This document shows, piece by piece, positions 31,100 to 32,912 of a stretch of DNA of 32,912 bases. A model generated the notes under the pieces. It was given only the letters and a program-made list of their open reading frames with translations, was not told where the DNA came from and made no database searches. The stretch comes from JAZKFT01 sp043760535. Its GTDB lineage: Bacteria; Bacteroidota; Bacteroidia; Chitinophagales; Chitinophagaceae. The DNA lies in assembly GCA_043760535.1 (NCBI GenBank), contig JAYUOV010000218.1:1-32912 (forward strand), read 5' to 3'. Position numbers and translations under genes: made by a program. Numbering within the stretch: position 1 is the first letter of the stretch; the number at the start of each line of letters is the position of its first letter.

Positions 31100-32527
31100 T
31101 TAAGCCAGCCCTTTTTCTCTTTCTGTAACTGTATTCTTTAGCTGGCCAGTTACCCTACCACGGCAATGAGCAGCACCACAACGGCATTCGAACGGCTCCA
31201 TATTTTCATCTAAAAAAGAGGCATAATCCAGTGTAAGTTCTTCGCCACTTGCAATTAAGCGGAGAGAAAATACATTTAATCCATCGTAGCCCGTGTTGGG
31301 TTGGCAGCTATGGTTTTGTGGTGCCCATTCGGCCGGGTTGTTATCCCATAGTATAAAAACTTCTGTGCTAAGCGGATAAGCATAGCGGCGAAAATTTTCT
31401 TTTTCTGCTACTGACCAATGCTGCTCCATATAGCGGCGGGTTACCAATCGCTGTGCTTTTTCTTCGCCTTTAAAAATGAGCTGCCCGGCGGCTAAATTTT
31501 GTGTGGCGTATATGCCGTAACCAGCTATGGCATTGCCTTTTAAGGTATATTTTTTTTGTTTTTGCCCGTGCCGAGAAATGCCCTCGGCAATTATATGCCT
31601 CAGAAAATTGGATTGGCCAAAGCCATCATGTTTTAAAATATAATCGGCAGAACCTTCGTAACCATGGCTATAAAAAACAGAGCAGGTAAAGTTTATTTCC
31701 AGAAAAAAAAGTTCGCCATTGGCATTCATCCTAAAGTCGAGCCGGGCATAGCCTACGCCGTTAAAAGCAGTAAATATTTTTTCTGCAGCTTGTCGTAATT
31801 GTTGGTCAAGTGCATAATCGGATACCGGAATATTAGCGGTTGGATGTAGCTCCGAAGTTTTTAGTGCGTAGGTTTTAAAGCAATTCCCTTCGGGAAAAAT
31901 AAACTCTACCGGTTTAAAAACGGTACAGCTTTTTAATGGTTCGGCATTGGCAGCCAGCATAACTGTAAACTCACGGCCATCTATGTATGCTTCCACCAGT
32001 AATTCGTTGTACTCTGGTAATAGCAAGGCACATTTTTGCAGCAAAGCTTTACTATCATATACCAAAGAACCCGCATCTATACCCAAACTATCGCCTGCTT
32101 TAGCCGGTTTTACAAACAATGGAAAAGTTAGTTCTGTTGCTGCCTTTTCAGCATCGCTTATACTTTGCACCAATACATAAGCAGGTGTTTTAATGCCTTC
32201 GCAATAGGCCACATATTTCATCAGTTCCTTCGGCGGATCGTAAAGCAGCGATGTGGGACCGGTAAACGGTAGGTTCAATAATTCTAATGTATAAATCACA
32301 TCTATGGAAGGCACCTCCCACTCCAGGTAGCCTTCGCAGAGGTTTACAAACACATCGTAGTGCTGCCGCTTTAATTCTTTTAACTGTTTATAGGTAGTAA
32401 GTTTATTAAGCTGTATATGGGTAAATGTGGCCTCTGGCATTAAAGCACTCAAATTGCGTAGCGGGTCGTAGTGCTGATAGTCAACGGCAGAGGTGGAATA
32501 GTCGGGTTGTAGAACACAGATTTTCAT
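31100..32527 (-). CDS. ATP-grasp ligase fused to a SET-type methyltransferase domain
   Basis: A protein of 475 residues from ATG 32525-32527. Residues about 1-315 form an ATP-grasp enzyme of the D-Ala-D-Ala-ligase type: FVKPAKAGDSLGI (138-150), LLVEAYIDGREFTVM, and the magnesium-binding end GYARLDFRMNANGEL with FFLEINFTC (259-282). Residues about 330-460 form a SET domain: GYGIYATQNLAAGQLIF, the cofactor motif NHSCQPN (405-411), GEELTLDY (428-435), and a post-SET cluster CRCGAAHCRG (448-457). All key motifs of both domains look intact. ATP-grasp enzymes join a carboxylate to an amine using ATP; SET domains methylate lysine with S-adenosylmethionine. The product probably ligates and methylates a peptide or amino-acid derivative; the substrate is unknown. 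Confidence 0.9.
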   Translation of the reverse strand: MKICVLQPDYSTSAVDYQHYDPLRNLSALMPEATFTHIQLNKLTTYKQLKELKRQHYDVFVNLCEGYLEWEVPSIDVIYTLELLNLPFTGPTSLLYDPPKELMKYVAYCEGIKTPAYVLVQSISDAEKAATELTFPLFVKPAKAGDSLGIDAGSLVYDSKALLQKCALLLPEYNELLVEAYIDGREFTVMLAANAEPLKSCTVFKPVEFIFPEGNCFKTYALKTSELHPTANIPVSDYALDQQLRQAAEKIFTAFNGVGYARLDFRMNANGELFFLEINFTCSVFYSHGYEGSADYILKHDGFGQSNFLRHIIAEGISRHGQKQKKYTLKGNAIAGYGIYATQNLAAGQLIFKGEEKAQRLVTRRYMEQHWSVAEKENFRRYAYPLSTEVFILWDNNPAEWAPQNHSCQPNTGYDGLNVFSLRLIASGEELTLDYASFLDENMEPFECRCGAAHCRGRVTGQLKNTVTEREKGLA

Positions 32528-32580
32528 ATTGCTTTTTTACCACTCATTACACAAATGGAAACGAATAGATTTGTATTAGC

Positions 32581-32857
32581 TTATTTATTTAGAGTAGGTA
32601 TAATAATGCCTATGGCTGCTACATTTCGTTCTATAGCATCATTCAATATTTCCACTATCATATTGTTAAAAGTACCGTTTCCCAGCCGCAGTATGGCACC
32701 TATGGAAGTAAAGTTTTCATCTTCGCTAATGCCGCATTGGGCATTTACTTCGAGCACATACATGTGGCCTGTGGTTGCATCCATACGTATATCCACCCTT
32801 GTGTAACCTTTACCACAGGTGGCCACGTAAGCATCCCAGCTCAGGTTTTTTATAGCT
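32581..32857 (-). CDS. second ATP-grasp ligase, C-terminal fragment
   Basis: The minus strand encodes the last ~90 residues of another D-Ala-D-Ala-ligase-like protein, entering at about 32857 and ending with TAA 32581-32583. The ATP-grasp metal-binding end is clear: GKGYTRVDIRMDATTGHMYV, then LEVNAQCGISEDENFTSIGA and ILRLGNGTFNNMIVEIL. It lies 53 bp upstream of the ATP-grasp-SET gene on the same strand, so the two are probably one operon. The N-terminal part is missing because the sequence beyond 32857 comes from something else. In this fragment the Asn of LEVN and the acidic residues that bind magnesium are present. Confidence 0.85.
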
Positions 32858-32912
32858 CTGCGACATGCCCTGTTCCTCGATATAGCCGTGCCCGCCCCAG
32901 ACCTGCTGCGCC
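32858..32912 (-). other. foreign GC-rich end: acyl-CoA dehydrogenase fragment
   Basis: The final 55 bp are about two-thirds G+C, against roughly 40% for the window. On the minus strand they encode AQQVWGGHGYIEEQGMSQ, the flavin-site region of a bacterial acyl-CoA dehydrogenase, with codons (GGC, GTC, ATC, CAG) typical of high-GC Proteobacteria. The expected next residues (such as a VRD run) are replaced by the AT-rich sequence from 32857 onward, so a junction lies there. Chimeric assembly is the simplest explanation. Confidence 0.75.

Noticed and set aside
32581..32857. Cell-wall D-alanine-D-alanine ligase (ddl)
   Set aside because: The fold is similar, but the tandem arrangement with an ATP-grasp-SET fusion and an ABC protein, and the absence of cell-wall genes, argue against calling it ddl.

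Overview
The window looks like a roughly 40% GC chromosomal segment of a Bacteroidota bacterium, most likely Chitinophagaceae or a close relative. The evidence is a TonB-dependent receptor with a carboxypeptidase-like N-terminal domain, a type 9 secretion C-terminal sorting domain, DUF4286, 2TM and plug-only proteins, a separate 30S protein THX gene, TAnnTTTG-type promoters, and an almost complete lack of Shine-Dalgarno sequences. The last ~55 bp do not fit this: they are GC-rich and encode a piece of an acyl-CoA dehydrogenase typical of high-GC proteobacteria, so the right edge is probably a chimeric contig end.

Layout. 1-268 (minus): N-terminus of an MmeI-like type IIL restriction-modification enzyme, cut by the window edge. 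351-3679 (minus): a secreted protein, a 2TM protein and a TonB-dependent receptor with a good promoter. 4361-5888 (plus): a stand-alone M23 peptidase-like protein and an OmpA-domain protein. 6190-7302: a glycosyltransferase. 7355-7769: a 40-residue lipoprotein and a small unknown protein, closed by a strong terminator. 7826-9226: a repeat-rich intergenic region, a 2OG-Fe(II) oxygenase and the start of a DUF3089 lipoprotein; an inverted repeat flanks the oxygenase gene. 10286-14708: DsbA-like protein, an AT-rich patch with a frameshifted lipoprotein gene and an XRE regulator, GNAT, HIT and greA. 14996-17861: FAS1 protein, RskA-like anti-sigma factor, ECF sigma factor and gcvH. 17927-20496: secreted cyclophilin, a small unknown protein and serS. 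20556-24565: an intact plug-only protein with a decayed tandem copy, a DUF6134-like protein and a flavin reductase. 24861-29342: a large T9SS cargo protein, DUF4286, HU and THX. 29435-29893: a DUF1569 (DinB-like) pseudogene. 30072-32857 (minus): an ABC exporter membrane domain without ATPase, an ATP-grasp-SET fusion and a truncated second ATP-grasp protein.

The most interesting unit is the right-end cluster. A pair of ATP-grasp ligases, one fused to a SET-type lysine methyltransferase domain, is followed by an ABC transmembrane protein, which suggests synthesis, methylation and possibly export of a peptide-like product; this is inference. A second functional unit is ECF sigma / RskA-like anti-sigma / FAS1, which mirrors the mycobacterial SigK-RskA-MPT70/83 circuit. 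Three genes show clear decay: the DUF1569 gene (three in-frame stops), the plug-only duplicate (one frameshift, one stop) and the AT-rich lipoprotein (one frameshift). I saw no rRNA, tRNA, CRISPR array, complete insertion sequence or prophage.
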